Source: Gentiana macrophylla
Lineage: Eukaryota > Streptophyta > Magnoliopsida > Gentianales > Gentianaceae
DNA: 64,000 nucleotides
Assembly: GCA_026214975.1 (NCBI GenBank)
Contig: CM047815.1
Span: 60,643,852-60,707,851, forward strand
Direction: 5' to 3'
The notes beneath the pieces were generated by a model that had not been told where the DNA came from, searched no databases, and saw nothing but the letters and a program-made list of their open reading frames with translations. How positions within the stretch are numbered: the first letter of the stretch is position 1; every line of letters begins with the position of its first letter. The position numbers and the translations under genes are program-made. Of this stretch, positions 9,481 through 21,729 are shown in pieces.

Positions 9481-10690
9481 CCTGTCTAGTACCCCACGGG
9501 CAACCATCCTCTCGAATTCATTCTTTCAGATCCGACACTCATCTAAGGTGTGGCCGTGATCTTTGAGATAGTCGCAGTATTGCGACGTATCACAGGTATT
9601 CTTTGTGTCGGTTTTCATTGGGCGATGATTCGGTAGATCCCTGTTCTCATTCATGATTAGTCCGATCTGTGCGTTAAGGGGAGTGTAGTTCTCCTTCTTG
9701 AACTACTCAAGCTTTTTGAAATCTCTGTTTTTGTCTGCCCCCTTTCTAAGCGGGTTAAAGTCAAACTTAGCCTTTCTCTTACTCGATGAAAATGGATCGG
9801 GCTCAGATGCCATGTACTTTCTGGCCGACTCGAGCATGTCTTGCAAATTTTTAGGGGGACACAAAGCAAATTTTTCTTTGGGGCCACCTTTGGCCAAGCC
9901 TCTCCGAAAGCCAGTCATGATCGGGTTATCTTTCAGTCCCCTGGTATGCTCATAGACCTTGTTGAATCGCTCGTAATAACTTCGAGCCGATTTGTTTTCA
10001 CCTTGACGGATCTCATAGAGATTGTCTATGGTTTGCTATGGCCGGCCTGCCGAGCAGAACTCGGTGATGAACTTGGATTTAAGAACGTCCCATGAGTCGA
10101 TTAATCTAGGATGGAGGTTGCAGATCCAGGTTGCTGCCATGTCTTGAATGTCTTCTATAAGGGCAATGCACCTTGTAGAATCATTCTTTGTTTCCAGTGT
10201 GATTTGGCTCTTGAATGATGAGAACCAATTCTATGGACATGTTGTCCCCGTGTAGTATTGGAAGGTGGGATATTGGACCACTTCCGGTGTTGTCCTTAAG
10301 ATACATTCATTGAGGATGGTAATCCCCCAGGTCAGCTTGTCCTCTCTGCCAGCTTTCGATTTCTTCGTGTTCTCAATCTGTCTCTGGAGCATGTCGACCT
10401 TAATTTCAAGTGAGGGCACGATAGAGTGTCTTGAGATGTTCACCGATCGTGCTCTTTTATGGTGGTAACGAGACTCACCCTCTTGCTTACCCAACCTGGC
10501 TCTAATGTTTCTATGGGCAGGCTGATTATCATTTTCCTTATTTTCTTGGGACACGACACGTTCGCCATTCTAAGTCCCAGGCGTGCAAAGCAGACCTTCT
10601 CTCCCAACCCCGCTCAACAGATGAATGAGCACTCTCTTCCCTATCCAAGTTTTGAGCATGAGAGTAATGGGGCTAGGAAGGGTGATTGAT
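9481..10690 (-). pseudogene. Tat gag (capsid and zinc-knuckle remnant)
   Basis: Minus-strand pieces in order: a basic Gln/Arg-rich N-terminal part with a coiled stretch (10554-10231), LIDSWDVLKSKFITEFCSAGRP (about 10110-10045, the F..F capsid motif of Gypsy gag), MTGFRRGLAKGGPKEKFA (9918 onward), and a Cys/His segment CDYLKDHGHTLDEC at about 9575-9534. The last resembles the C-x2-F/Y-H-DHGH-x4-C knuckle of Tat gag, with one His changed. Frameshifts near 10040, 9925 and 9540 break the frame. Confidence 0.78.
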
Positions 10691-10777
10691 TGGTATGCCG
10701 ATGCTTGGCATTGGAAAATCATTTATCGGCATAAGGGGTAGCCTCATGGCCATAAGTGCACGATTGGCTTCCCACGA

Positions 10778-12177
10778 TTAGGAACATTTTATTATGTTTT
10801 GATGATGGCCATACTAGCTGTTATAGCAAGCCTGAAATAAGTTAGAACTCTCTGTATAAGTCTTTACTTAGAGTCTGACATGTTGTATAAGTTAGGTCAG
10901 ACAAGTATTGTACTAGTTGGTAGGACGGCAAAGCAAAAACAGATATTCGGCAAAGTGAAGCCAGCAAAGCACCAGCAGAGAAGTAATGAAGACATTATGG
11001 TCTGACTTATAACCAAGGAAGTCTGTGATGACCTTGGATAAGTCTAAGTTATGTTCTTAAGTGATGATACTCAATGTATAAATATGGTGTACACTGGTCT
11101 CACCCAAATCAAGGATCAATGAAGTACAAAGACTCTCCTAATACTAGAACAAAGAAGGAAACAGTGAATCGGCTGAGTAGACTGACCTTCGGCAAAGTGA
11201 AAACAAAACAGCGAAGAAAGAACTAACGGCTAAGTCAGAAGGCTCACTCGACCGTTCTAAAAACGGCGAAGTAACACTTACCTAATCGATTCAATATAAC
11301 GTGAAAGATTTGTAAGATCATGCATTAAATGCACAATCAATAGATGATCAATCAAGGACGGATTTTTCGCTATACGTTTGAAGAAAGAATCCGATCACCA
11401 AATCAAGGAGAATACAATTAATGGGGAATCAAGAATAAAATCAAGGATTATTCCCTCATTAATATAGCCAACGGACGGAATTTCAAAACCAAAGTTACTC
11501 AAGGCTATAAATAGAAGGCATTTGAGAAAAACAAACAACGATCAAAAGAAAAAAGGAAAATCAAGCAGAAACTCTTAAAAGCCCTCTCTCTGAACTTACA
11601 AGGATACATCTAGTGATCAACTCAAATATCAGAACTACAAAGTCATACTCAGAATCGAGATTGATCAAGCAAGTGTGTGAATCACATTCACATCAAATCA
11701 AGCAAGCCGAATCGGAGGCAATCGAGAAGGAGTTGAATCTGTGATAATTTGTTGAAGGATCTTGATCTTAAGGAGCAAGAAAGGGAAGATCGAATCATCA
11801 AGTCATTGCGATCAAGGAGTGATAGTCTTGTAGATTGTGAAGCTTGGGAAGCCAAGGACAATCATACTTTTGTATCGGTGAAAACAATAGTGAATTCCTC
11901 CAATCATCAGGAGAAGAGTGGATTAAGGGATTACACCACCCTGAACCACTATAAGCCTTGTGTCAATTTAATTTCTCGCAATTTACTTTACAAACATTCA
12001 TTTAATTTGCATACATCAAAATTTACATCTGGATTGTCTAAACAGATTTGAAAACAATATAGTAAGAAGGGACTTATCCATTTGCCCAAAAGCTTTTAAA
12101 CAAAAGAAAAGTTTTTGAAACTCCACTATAGTCATTCACCCCCTCCGACTATAGTCTCACCTTCTCTGGGACCAACA
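10778..12177 (+). repeat. 5' LTR of SIRE-type Copia element
   Basis: Matches 20331-21729 along its whole length, ending in GACCAACA. The first two bases (10776-10777, GA) differ from the TG of the 3' LTR. TATAAATA at 11506-11513 is the likely promoter. Frequent single-base and CTG-centred differences from the 3' LTR show either age or consensus error. Confidence 0.9.
11506..11513 (+). promoter_or_regulatory. TATA box of Copia 5' LTR
   Basis: TATAAATA follows an AT-rich U3 and is conserved at 21060-21067 in the 3' LTR. Transcription would start about 30 bases downstream. Confidence 0.6.
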
Positions 12178-12179
12178 AC

Positions 12180-12192
12180 TGGTATCGGAGCA
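12180..12192 (+). other. Primer binding site, initiator tRNA-Met type
   Basis: TGGTATCGGAGCA starts two bases after the LTR end. It matches the TGGTATCAGAGC site used by most plant Copia elements with one change (A to G). Confidence 0.8.
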
Positions 12193-12315
12193 AGTGTTCC
12201 TAGTATCGAACTCTGCTTGAGATCTAATTTACGTAACAAGGAGATCACATATTTTCAAAGTAGTTTTCAAATCGAGTTTTTCATACACTTACATTTATAT
12301 CTTCAATTGCACTCG

Positions 12316-13730
12316 ATGGATTCCTCAACCTTCTTGTCAAAAGTACTGTGTTTAATGTTAACAATTTTGATGAATATAAAATAAGAATGCTATCTCATCT
12401 TGCAAAGAACTCATGAAGAGATCTTTGGATGTAATCAATGATGGACCAATCAAAATCACTACGGTGGTAAGCACAGGAGAGCGAGATCAAGGAAAGGAAA
12501 TTGACAAACCTAAAAAGGATTGGACCACAGATGACGGGAGAAGAGCAAATCTGGACTTTGTTGCGAAGACATGATCTTGAAGACCCTAGAAAAGACAACA
12601 TGTTCATGAGAATCAAAGACGCAAAACAAACAAAGGAGATGTGGGACAAGCTATCATTGATAAATGAAGGATCTCAAGCGATTAAAGAAAACAAATTATA
12701 CATTTGCAAAATGTAAATTTGAGAACTTTAAAATGAAGGTGGTGAATCCATTGATCAAATGGACAATGATTCTCAAGCATCATCGATGAATTACAACAAC
12801 TTGGACACATATATCCCCGTAAAGAAGTATGCTTGAAGATCTTGAGAGGACTACGAAAGATGGAAGATCATAACATCGATGAATCGAGGAACAACAAATC
12901 TTGCAAGCACCGACACTCGACATCGATGTCCCAATTAAAACTCATGAATTCGAATCGAACGGCGAAGATGGTGCTCCGCAGAGACACACAAAATCACTGC
13001 ATTAGTTGCATCTCAAGAAAGTAACTTTGCCGAATGCATCAAAGAAAGAGACACATGAACTAAAAGAACAAGTAGCTTTATTAGTTAAACGCGTTTTTGA
13101 CAGTTTAAAAGAAACCATTCAAAGGAAATCCTTACGTCAAAAAAAAGGTCAAGCTCAAACAGAGACATGAAGAAGAAAGATGAAGAATACAGATGCTTCA
13201 ACTGCAACAAGAAAGGTCACTTCAAGGCTGATTGTCCTGAAGAGAATGACAAAGATGATGAAAAGAAGAAATATAGAGCATCTGAAAAGAAAAAGAGCAA
13301 GAAGGCACTTAAAGCAGAATCCAGCAGTGAAAAGCACGAAGAATCATCTGATAATGACTCAGACGACAGTGATGAAGAAGACAGCTCAGAAAATGAAAAA
13401 GCATGCCTATGCCTCATGACCAAAGAATTGGATGAAGATAAAAGTGATAGCTCAGACACTGAGGAAACAAGCCTATGTTTAATGGCTAAAGAATCAGATG
13501 AAACTGAGGTAACATCTAGTTCCTGTTCTTCATCTAATGCATCCACATCTAACACTGCACAATCCTCTAGTCTCCCATTAGATACAGCAGACCTAGTCCA
13601 AAATCTCATGACTAAATTTGATGAAATTGAAAAGAATCATGAAATTCTGGAAAAGGAATGCAAGGATCTAAGAAAAGAGAATAAGAGGTTAAAGAAAGAA
13701 CTGGATAAAGCAAAAAGTCGAATTAACTAG
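12316..13730 (+). pseudogene. Copia gag with zinc knuckle and acidic tail (broken)
   Basis: Pieces in three frames resemble plant Copia gag: NFDEYKIRM (near 12362, usually NYDYWK.RM), MFMRIKDAKQTKEMWDKL (12601-12654) with INEGSQAIKENKL after it, and a clean open stretch 13167-13730 that starts with a CX2CX4HX4C zinc knuckle (CFNCNKKGHFKADC, 13194-13235). A long Ser/Asp/Glu-rich acidic tail and a Lys/Glu coiled coil follow. Gag builds the particle and the knuckle binds the element RNA. Several frameshifts and stops between 12384 and 13160 break the first half. Confidence 0.8.
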
Positions 13731-14199
13731 TAAGGAGACCTACTTAAATGATCAACAAAAAGCAGATGATCATACATCTGTTACTAACAGATCAGTTAAG
13801 AAAATCTCCCCACCAATGAAGGTATCCACTGCACCACTAAAAGCACCAGCTTACAAACCCTCAAAAAGGTTTGGATCCAGATCTGGTCTTGGCTACAACA
13901 GTCAGGATGAAAGTAGGAATAATGGTCAACACCATTCTAAATTCAGAACCACTAGTGGACCAAAATTTAGAAAGGGATGGACCATGATTCCAACAGATCA
14001 TCATGTTCGGTGAAGTCAAAACCCAGTGTAGTGAAACAAACAAATCAAATCCTCATTCCAGTCAATCAAGAACAACGACCATCCGAAAGGTAAAGGCGGA
14101 CTTTACCCTCAGAGGATGATTGGAATGTTGCACTCCAAAATACAAGAGGAAACCATTTCACAAAATGCATCATATGTTTAAGAAAAACCAATCATTCCT
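13731..14199 (+). pseudogene. Copia gag-protease linker (degenerate)
   Basis: A basic, Ser/Gly/Arg-rich stretch (for example KRFGSRSGLGYNSQ, 13870-13911) fits the linker after the gag acidic tail in SIRE-type elements. It is interrupted by stops and has no catalytic motif. Confidence 0.4.
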
Positions 14200-15586
14200 A
14201 GACACATGAAGCAAGAAAGGTTTCAATGCATATTGGAAAGTGAAGAAGGATGTAAATGCACCAAAAGGTGGAGAAAAGTATCGAATACCTTCAAGAAAAT
14301 ACTAGGAGTTATTACGCCATGCCTTACACATATGAAGTTGATGACTTCAATTATCCAAAAGAAGACCTTTTGGATACACCTTTGGTATGGGAGGCATGAT
14401 TGTTATCAGAATGGACCCAAACAGTGTTGGGTACCTAAACTTAATTAACTGTTTTGTAGGATGTCCGGTACATAGACAAAGTGGATGTTCCACACATGAC
14501 AGAAACAAGAAATGGCTCACTGATTTCAAAGCTTTTGATGGACCCAAAGTCACATTTGGAGGTAAAGAAAACCCTGGCAAGATTAAGGGGAAGGCACAAT
14601 ACTCAAGAACAATCTAAAGATTCAAAATGTGGCATATGTCAAGGTACTTAACTTCAATCGATGAGCATCGGTCAATTCACGTGACAAAGGCTACAATGTG
14701 CACTTCAACAAAGAAGGATGCAAAGTGATTCACAATCAAACCAACACAGAGTTCTTGCAGGTAGAAGACAAGACAACATGTATGTGGTGAATCGGAAAAC
14801 AAGCCAAGGCGAGAAACATGTCTACTTGTCAAAAATAAACAATCAACAAGTTGGATTTGGCACGAGAAGATTAAATCACCTAAATTTCAAGACCATCAAC
14901 AAACTATCAGGGAGCAAGTTAGTTGAAGGCCGCCAGAGATCACATTCAAGAAAGAAAGTCTATGTGATGCTTGTCGTAAAGGAAAACAAGTAAAAAGTTC
15001 ATTCAAGTCAAAGCCTCATCAATCTACAACAAGAGTTCTACATCCATTACACATGGACTGTTTGGACCACCACACCAATAAGTGTGAGTGGTAAGAAATA
15101 TACTCTTGTAGTGGTGGATGACTTCTCAAAGTTCACCTGGACCATTTTCATGAACAAGAAGAAAGAAACACTCAAGAAGGCGCTGATTTCTTCGAGAAGA
15201 CTCGAGAATGAAAAGAGCTAAAGATTATCAAGATCAGATCAGATAGAGGCACTGAATTTCTAAATGAAATTATCAGAACCTATTGTGAAGAATATGGAGT
15301 GTTACATCAACTATCTGCAGCAAGAACTCCACAACAAAATGGTGTAGCAGAAAGAAGAAACATAACCATCAAGGAAGCGATCCAGACAATGATAGCGAAG
15401 CATGCTTACCAAAGAGATTCGGGTCAAGCAAGCAAACACAAAGATGCCATACACAAAAGCAGATCAATCATCAACAAACATCATGGAAAGACACCATATG
15501 AAATATGGAATGGTAGAAAACCTAATATATCATATTTTCATATGTTTGGATCAAAATGTTTTGTCTTAAACAGAATCATTTTGTGA
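14200..15586 (+). pseudogene. Copia protease, GAG-pre-integrase and integrase (broken)
   Basis: Protease remnant: a GCSTH-like motif (14482-14496) followed by WLTDFKAFDGPKVTFG; the active-site Asp is not in frame. GAG-pre-integrase: MYVVNRKT at 14779 and RLNHLNFKTINKLSGS near 14872, with a degraded His/Cys zinc site. Integrase core: YTLVVVDDFSKFTW (about 15101-15142) holds a catalytic Asp, and RTPQQNGVAERRN (15322-15360) carries the conserved Asn-Gly-Val-Ala-Glu segment with the catalytic Glu. It ends with TPYEIWNGRKPN...FGSKCFVLN. Integrase would insert the cDNA. Stops and frameshifts near 14450, 15000, 15200 and 15290 make it inactive. Confidence 0.82.
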
Positions 15587-15844
15587 TACCTTTGATGAGA
15601 AGGTGATGAAGCAATCTTCATGGGATACTCAGACACCAAAGAAAGAATTTAGAGTACTCAATAAAAGAACCTTGGTGATTGAAGAATCAATACATGTAGT
15701 TTTGATGAACCAAATACAAATGGTGAAGATCTTCAAGATCAAGAAGAGAAAGCAAGACAAAGGAAATCTATAACAAATGCAACCATACCGACTACCATCC
15801 TAAATCATCATTTTGAAAATCAAGAAGAACCACTTACCAATACA

Positions 15845-17516
15845 ATGGATGAAGCACATGAAGTTGAAGTCCATGCTCAGCATGAAGGTATGGAAGCACC
15901 AAGTGAAGAACAACTTCAACCAGATCTAAATTGGCTAAGAGACCATCCTGAAGAACAAGTCATTGGAGATATTCACACAGGAGTCAAAACCAGAAGACAA
16001 CTGGAGCACATGCTAACTTGCTTTCTATCACAAGTGGAACCCAAGACCAGAGATGATGCAATCCAAGATGCAGATTGGATCACAGCCATGCAAGAAGAAC
16101 TAAATGAATTTGAAAGAAATGAAGTCTGGGAACTTGTTGACAGACCTGAAATGGCCAACATCATTGGTGCAAAATGGGTATTCGGGGAACAAGATGGATG
16201 AGCAAGGAATCTGTTGTCGAAACAAAGCAAGACTAGTTGCAAAAGGCTATTCCCAAGCTGAAGGAATAGATTATGATGAAACATTTGCACCAGTAGCAAG
16301 ATTGGAAGCAATCAGACTCTTTCTAGCATTTGCTGCACACAAAGACTTCAAAGTCTATCAAATGGATGTAAAGAGTGCATTCCTAAATGGACTTTTGGAA
16401 GAAGAAGTTTATGTAGAACAACCTCCTGGATTTCAAATTAAAGGAAAAGAAGACAAAGTATACAAACTCAAGAAGGCCCTCTATGGCCTCAAACAGGCAC
16501 CTAGAGCCTGGTATGAAACACAATCACAATTTCTGATCAAGAATGGATTCAACAAAGGAACTATTGACAAGACTCTATTCAAACTAGAGGAAGGAGCAAG
16601 CACTTTGCTAGTACAAATCTATGTTGATGATATAATCTTTGGATCCGAGGATGAAAAGCTGTGTGAGAAATTTGCAAACCTGATGAAGAGCAAATTTCAG
16701 ATGAGCATGATGGGAGAATTAAACTACTTCCTTGGCCTTCAAGTAAAGCAAATGAAGGATGGCATCTTCATTAGTCAAGCCAAGTATACAAGAGACTTGA
16801 TACACAAATATGGGATGGATACAAGTGGCACAGCAGACACACCAATGTGTGCCAGAGTCATACTTGGAAAAGATGAAGGAGGAAAAGATGTTGATCAGAA
16901 AATGTATAGAGGAATTATTGGATCATTATTGTACTTAACTGCTAGCAGACCAGACATAGCATTTGCAGTAGGAGTGTGTGCAAGATTTCAAGCTCAACCA
17001 AAAGAATCACATCTTCTAGCAGCTAAAAGGATAATCAAATACTTGAAAAACACTATAAATGTTGGTATTTGGTATCCAAAAGATGGAGGATTTAAATTAA
17101 TATCATATTCAGACTCTGACTATGCTGGATGCAAAATAGATAGAAAAAGCACCTCTGGAACATGCCAAATGCTGGGAACCAGACTAGTTTCTTGGTTCAG
17201 TAAAAAGCAAAACTCCATATCTACATCAACAGCTGAAGCAGAATATATAGCAGCAGGTAGGTGTTGTGCACAAATACTTTGGATAAGACAACAGCTAAGG
17301 GATTATGGAGTGGAAGAGACAACAATTCCAATCATGTGTTACACAAGTGCAATATCTATTACTGAAAATCCAGTATTGCATTCAAGAACAAAGCACATTG
17401 ATGTGAGACATCATTTTATCAGAGACCATGTTGAAAAGGGAGATGTCATCCTAAAACACATACCCACTGAAGATCAATTGGCTGACATCTTCACTAAACC
17501 ACTCAGTTATGAATGA
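15845..17516 (+). pseudogene. Copia reverse transcriptase-RNase H; catalytic block open, one upstream frameshift
   Basis: Bases 15845-16190 encode the lead-in (TRRQLEHM, FLSQVEPKTRDDAIQDADW, WELVDRP, AKWVF). The frame then shifts within a short G run near 16185 and continues open to 17516. The open block contains the RT core: [34 protein letters not shown] (catalytic Asp), [11 protein letters not shown], and YVDD at 16620-16631 with both Asp present. RNase H follows: [24 protein letters not shown] and the closing [16 protein letters not shown]. All RT and RNase H catalytic motifs are present. The best-preserved pol part of the window; the frameshift could be real or a sequence error. Confidence 0.9.
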
Positions 17517-18179
17517 TTTAGTAAGCTAAGAACTGAGTTAGGAATGATTGAAATTGAATAAGTATCAAATAGCGGCTAACTGGAGTAATCGGCTAAGTGA
17601 CTTCATTAACTGGTACGACCTTTGCCGTTACAGGAGATGCAGCAAGTAAGGCACCGGTATCCAGCGAAGGTAACTTAACTGATTGTTAGAAGCGATTAAA
17701 TGGAGCATTCGAGTGAAGAACTTATCGAATCGGCTAAGTGACCAGCCAAGGCACTTCACCGAAATAAAGACTTAGATAAATTAAAAGTGTGAACAAAATC
17801 AATTCTGATTACACGTGGAGAATAAGGAAATTATGGATGATTATTCTCAGATACACGCGTTGCGATCAACTTATGATCATGGAGGTAATTATATTATTTT
17901 TCGAATTATAAACTCCTCGATTCCCGGGCTCTATCATTACTTACCTCAAACCACTCCCTCATTCCACTTGAATATCGCGATTTGCATACACAAAATCACG
18001 CCATTATGTCACAAAATCCTTCCATTTTCAAAACCACGTTCACACTACCCAAATCACACTATATAAACAAGACTTAGAGATTTTCAGAATTCTTTACGCT
18101 CTCTTGCAAATTACAAACCCAATCTCTGATTTTCCCTAAAAACTTGAAGAACTCCTTCCTAAACATCTATCTAGTATCA
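17517..18179 (+). other. Spacer between pol and env-like region of Copia element
   Basis: About 660 bases without a supported gene. An 83-codon open stretch at 17815-18066 has no recognisable motif. A TATATAAAC-like sequence at about 18059 could be a minor promoter for the downstream ORF, which is speculative. Confidence 0.4.
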
Positions 18180-20126
18180 ATGGCTTCATCTTCCACAATT
18201 TCTCCCACTGAAAAATACTATGAAAATTCAATCATCACTGGTTCGTTTTTCAAACCTGAACACTATCTATCGTTTTGTGATAATGATGCAAAAGCTCAAC
18301 GCTTGGTTGATTGTTGTTCAAATTTGGGGCTGATGACTTTTCTAAATCCCCCAATTACGGGAATCTGCTATGAAAACCTGATCGCATTCTGGAAAAATGC
18401 CAAGTTTGTGCCCAGCACAAAGAAAACTGAGGTCGACTGCATAAAAAGTTCAATTTTTGGGAAAGAGATAGTCATAACGCCTGGACTTCTCAATAGGTTC
18501 CTACAATTACCAATGATAGGCCCGCACAATGTCAAGTTTGTACAGATTGACATCACAAAATTCTGGGCTAAGATAGCCAAAAATCCGAGGAAAAACGGCA
18601 AAACATACAATCTACCTAGATCAACACTCAAACTTCCGCTTGCCGAGTTTGCACCACCATCACCAAGAATATCAAGGCGTAAAAGGATCCATGGAAAACT
18701 GATCGAGGTTCGGATCGATTGATGGCCATCATCTACTTAACGCATCAAATTCGATCGAGCAACTTTTGTATTCAATAGACTAAAGGATCGAGATACAAAA
18801 GGAATTTGACCTTTCAATTACGGCACCAAACAAGGGTTTGCGAAGAAAGGTGATTTCGGGAAAAGAAATCATACGGGTTCCTCTTCAACACCTGCTCAAC
18901 GATTGAACGTGAAACCCACAAATCTGCATAGCCCCACACAAGTCAAAGACGATGTTCACTTACATCAAGGCTTCCATGAAGCCCAAATCCATAATTTGGG
19001 AGCAAAGAAAGCGACTGAAGCGATCGATCGAGTGGGACGAAGAACCAGATCCCAGGCAGCGCATTAAAACATCTCTCCGCTGGAACCAAAGAACTTAATT
19101 GACTCTGTGACAATCGGTGATGACACGAAATGTAAGAAGAAAAGCACTAAGAGGAAATCACCTACCAGAGGAAGGTGAAGAAGGATATAGAATCACTTCA
19201 TCGAAGAGGAGGAGATACATGAGGAAGAGGATGAGTCGGAGGATGAACGTTCGAAGGAGGAAATCTTGAAGCAATTCAAAAGATTTGGGATTTCGATGAT
19301 GAATCGATTTCCAAGAAGTGCTTTTCAAAAGCACAGGCAAAGTTGACAACCCGGCCTAAGTGAGCCGGTGATAAAGCTCACTCAAACCGAACTTGTCAAC
19401 TCCCCACAATTGCACAAGGGAGCAGTGGTAGATGAAGCGATCCACACTCAACAAGAACAGATGGAAGAAAAGAAGAAGCACAAAATGAGAAGGAAGAGGA
19501 AGAAGAAGAAAAGGAAGAAATTGAAGTGGAAAATGAGAAGAAGCAAGGTAAAGATGCTGAGGATGAAACTGATGGGGATGAAGAGGATGTCCATGTGGCA
19601 CCAGAAGAAATTGATCCAGAGAGAGTCTTCAATATGGACATTCAACCCCTCATTGTGGACATGGAAAGGCAATATTACAGCAGGCAAAACCCGAAGAATG
19701 CCTTAAGGAGTGAAGCAACCTCCTTCAATCACAAGATTAAGGCTCTCATCAGCCATATCAAGATCCAAGATGAGGTCATGGAGTGACAAGGAAATTTACT
19801 TTGCTGAAACAACTGACAATAATCTCAAACCATTTGTGGACACTCCAAATGCTCACACTCAACAAATTCAGCGTCTGGATGAGATAATGGAGCATTCTGG
19901 CAAGCAGCTGGACTTTCTAATCAAAGTTGGTGAGGCCAACAACAAAATACTGGAGAAAAAGTATGGCCCTCTCCCTGAGTCTGAAGCAGCAATTGCAGAC
20001 CTTGAAGCACGTTTTGATGCTGCCACAAAGGGGAAAGGAAAATCAAAGCCTGAGAGCTCCAGTGGAAAGGAAAAGGGCAGCAAAGGCAAGGACAGCAAAG
20101 GCAAAGCATCAGGTTTGAAGAAATGA
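18180..20126 (+). pseudogene. SIRE-type env-like 3' ORF (broken)
   Basis: The region starts with MASSSTISPTEKYYENS at 18180 and stays open to 18722. Later pieces are in other frames: a highly charged Lys/Glu stretch (19440-19560), DPERVFNMDIQPLIVDMERQ (19610-19668), and HTQQIQRLDEIMEHSGKQLD onward to a Ser/Gly/Lys-rich tail ending at 20126. SIRE/Maximus elements carry a long extra ORF here, called env-like, with charged and coiled-coil regions; no viral-envelope function is proven for it. The frame is broken at about 18720-19370 and twice more. I see no signal peptide. Confidence 0.7.
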
Positions 20127-20315
20127 AGAAGTAAACCAGTTACCTGTTGCTTAATTCAATTAATTTTATCATTTGCCTTTGTCGTTTAAATAAAAAGATG
20201 CAATATCTTATTGCCCTGAGATGGATGAATAAAATTGTTGAGTTTTTATTCAGTTGTTTATTATGAAAAATTTTGATTACTTATGTTCAGGCTTATGAGG
20301 GTTTTGGCATCATCA
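20127..20315 (+). other. AT-rich 3' untranslated stretch of Copia element
   Basis: Short AT-rich spacer between the env-like stop codon and the polypurine tract. I see nothing further in it. Confidence 0.5.
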
Positions 20316-20328
20316 AAAAGGGGGAAAT
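20316..20328 (+). other. Copia polypurine tract
   Basis: AAAAAGGGGGAAAT lies directly before the 3' LTR start TGTTAGG at 20329. The context CATCATCAAAAAGGGGGAAA is the well-known plus-strand primer region of SIRE-type elements and recurs inverted at 44337 and 45320. Confidence 0.88.
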
Positions 20329-21729
20329 TGTTAGGAACATTTTATTATGTTTTGATGATGGCCATACTAGCTGTTATAGCAAGCCTGAAATAAGTTAGAA
20401 CTCTCTGTATAAGTCTTTACTTAGAGTCTGACATGTTGTATAAGTTAGGTCAGACAAGTATTGTACTAGTTGGTAGGACGGCAAAGCAAAAACAGATATT
20501 CGGCAAAATGAAGCCAGCAAAGCACCAGCAGAGAAGTAATTAAGACATTATGGTCTGACTTATAACCAAGGAAGTCTGTGATGACCTTGGATAAGTCTAA
20601 GTTATGTTTTTAAGTGATGAAACTCAATGTTCAAATATGGTGTACACTGGCCTCACCCAAATCAAGGATCAGTGAAGTACAAAGACTCTCCTAATACTAG
20701 AACAAAGAAGGAAACAGTGAATCGGCTGAGTAGACTGATCTTCGGCAATGTGAAAACAAAACAGTGAAGAAAGAACTAACAGCTAAGTCAGAAGGCTCAC
20801 TCGACCGTTCTAAAAACGGCGAAGTAACACTTACCTAATCAGATTCAATATACGTTGAAGATACAGAAGATCATGCATTAAATGCACAATCAATAGAGGA
20901 TCAATCAAGGACGGATTTTCTGCTATACGTTTGAAGAAAGAATCCGATCACTGAAATCAAGAAGAATACAATTAAGGGGGAATCAAGAATAAAATCAAGG
21001 ATTATTCCCTCATTAATATAGCCAACGGACGGAATTTCAAAACCAAAGTTACTCAAGGCTATAAATAGAAGGTATTGACAGAAAAACAAACAACGATCAA
21101 AAGAAAAATCAAGCAGAAACTCTGAAAAGCCCTCTCTCTGAACTTACAAGGATACATCTAGTGATCAACTCAAATATCAGAACTACAAAGTCATACTCAG
21201 AACTGAGATTGATCAAGCAAGTGTGTGAATCACATTCACATCAAATCAAGCAAATCGAATCAGAGGCAACTGAGAAGGAGTTGAATCTGTGATAGTTGTT
21301 GAAAGATCTTGATCTTAAGGAGCAGCAAAGGGAAGATTGAATCACTGAAGCTGTTGCAGTCAAGGAGTGATAGTCTTGTAGATTGTGAAGCTTGGGAAGC
21401 CAAGGACAATCATACTATTGTATCGGTGAAAACAATAGTGAATTCCTCCAATCATCACAGGAGAAGAGTGGATTAAGGATTTACACCACCTGAACCACTA
21501 TAAGCCTTGTGTCAATTTAATTTCGCAATTTACTTTACAACATTCATTTAATTTGCATACATCAAAATTTACATCGTGGATTGTCTAAACAGATTTGAAA
21601 ACAATATAGTAAGAAGGGACTTATCCGCTGCCCAAAAGCTTTTAAACAAAAGAAAAGTTTTTTGAAACTCCACTATAGTCATTCACCCCCCCTCTCTGAC
21701 TATAGTCTCACCCTTCTCTGGGACCAACA
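20329..21729 (+). repeat. 3' LTR of SIRE-type Copia element
   Basis: Runs from TGTTAGG after the polypurine tract to GACCAACA at 21729, 1401 bp. TATAAATA sits at 21060-21067. Where it differs from the 5' LTR it often has CTG or CAG, for example CCGCTGCCC at 21625-21633 against CCATTTGCCC at 12078-12087. Confidence 0.9.

Larger units (their letters stand above)
6594..10777 (-). mobile_element. Decayed Ty3/Gypsy element of the Tat lineage, minus strand, truncated
   Basis: Read on the minus strand, fragments of gag, protease, RT, Gypsy RNase H and a second RNase H follow in normal order from 10690 down to 6594. The second RNase H region is a feature of Tat elements. Every reading frame has stops and frameshifts. 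Integrase is missing: homology ends just past the conserved segment leading into it. At the other end gag is cut by the Copia element at 10777. The element is the oldest layer in this part of the window. Confidence 0.85.
10778..21729 (+). mobile_element. SIRE/Maximus-type Copia retrotransposon, 11 kb, full length but degenerate
   Basis: Two direct LTRs (10778-12177 and 20329-21729) flank primer site, gag, protease, integrase, RT-RNase H, a long env-like 3' region and polypurine tract, in Copia order (integrase before RT). The size, about 1.4 kb LTRs, initiator-Met primer site and extra 3' ORF match the SIRE/Maximus lineage. The left LTR lacks the expected TG and no 5-bp target duplication is visible (left flank CCCAC or CCACG, right flank CTCAG). 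It interrupts the minus-strand Tat element near its gag start, so it is the younger insertion. Confidence 0.9.

Noticed and set aside
13217..13609. 130-codon minus-strand Ser/Leu-rich frame
   Set aside because: Antisense shadow of the acidic Copia gag tail on the plus strand.
19368..19706. 112-codon Lys/Arg-rich protein
   Set aside because: Out-of-frame read of the Glu/Lys-rich env-like region of the Copia element.
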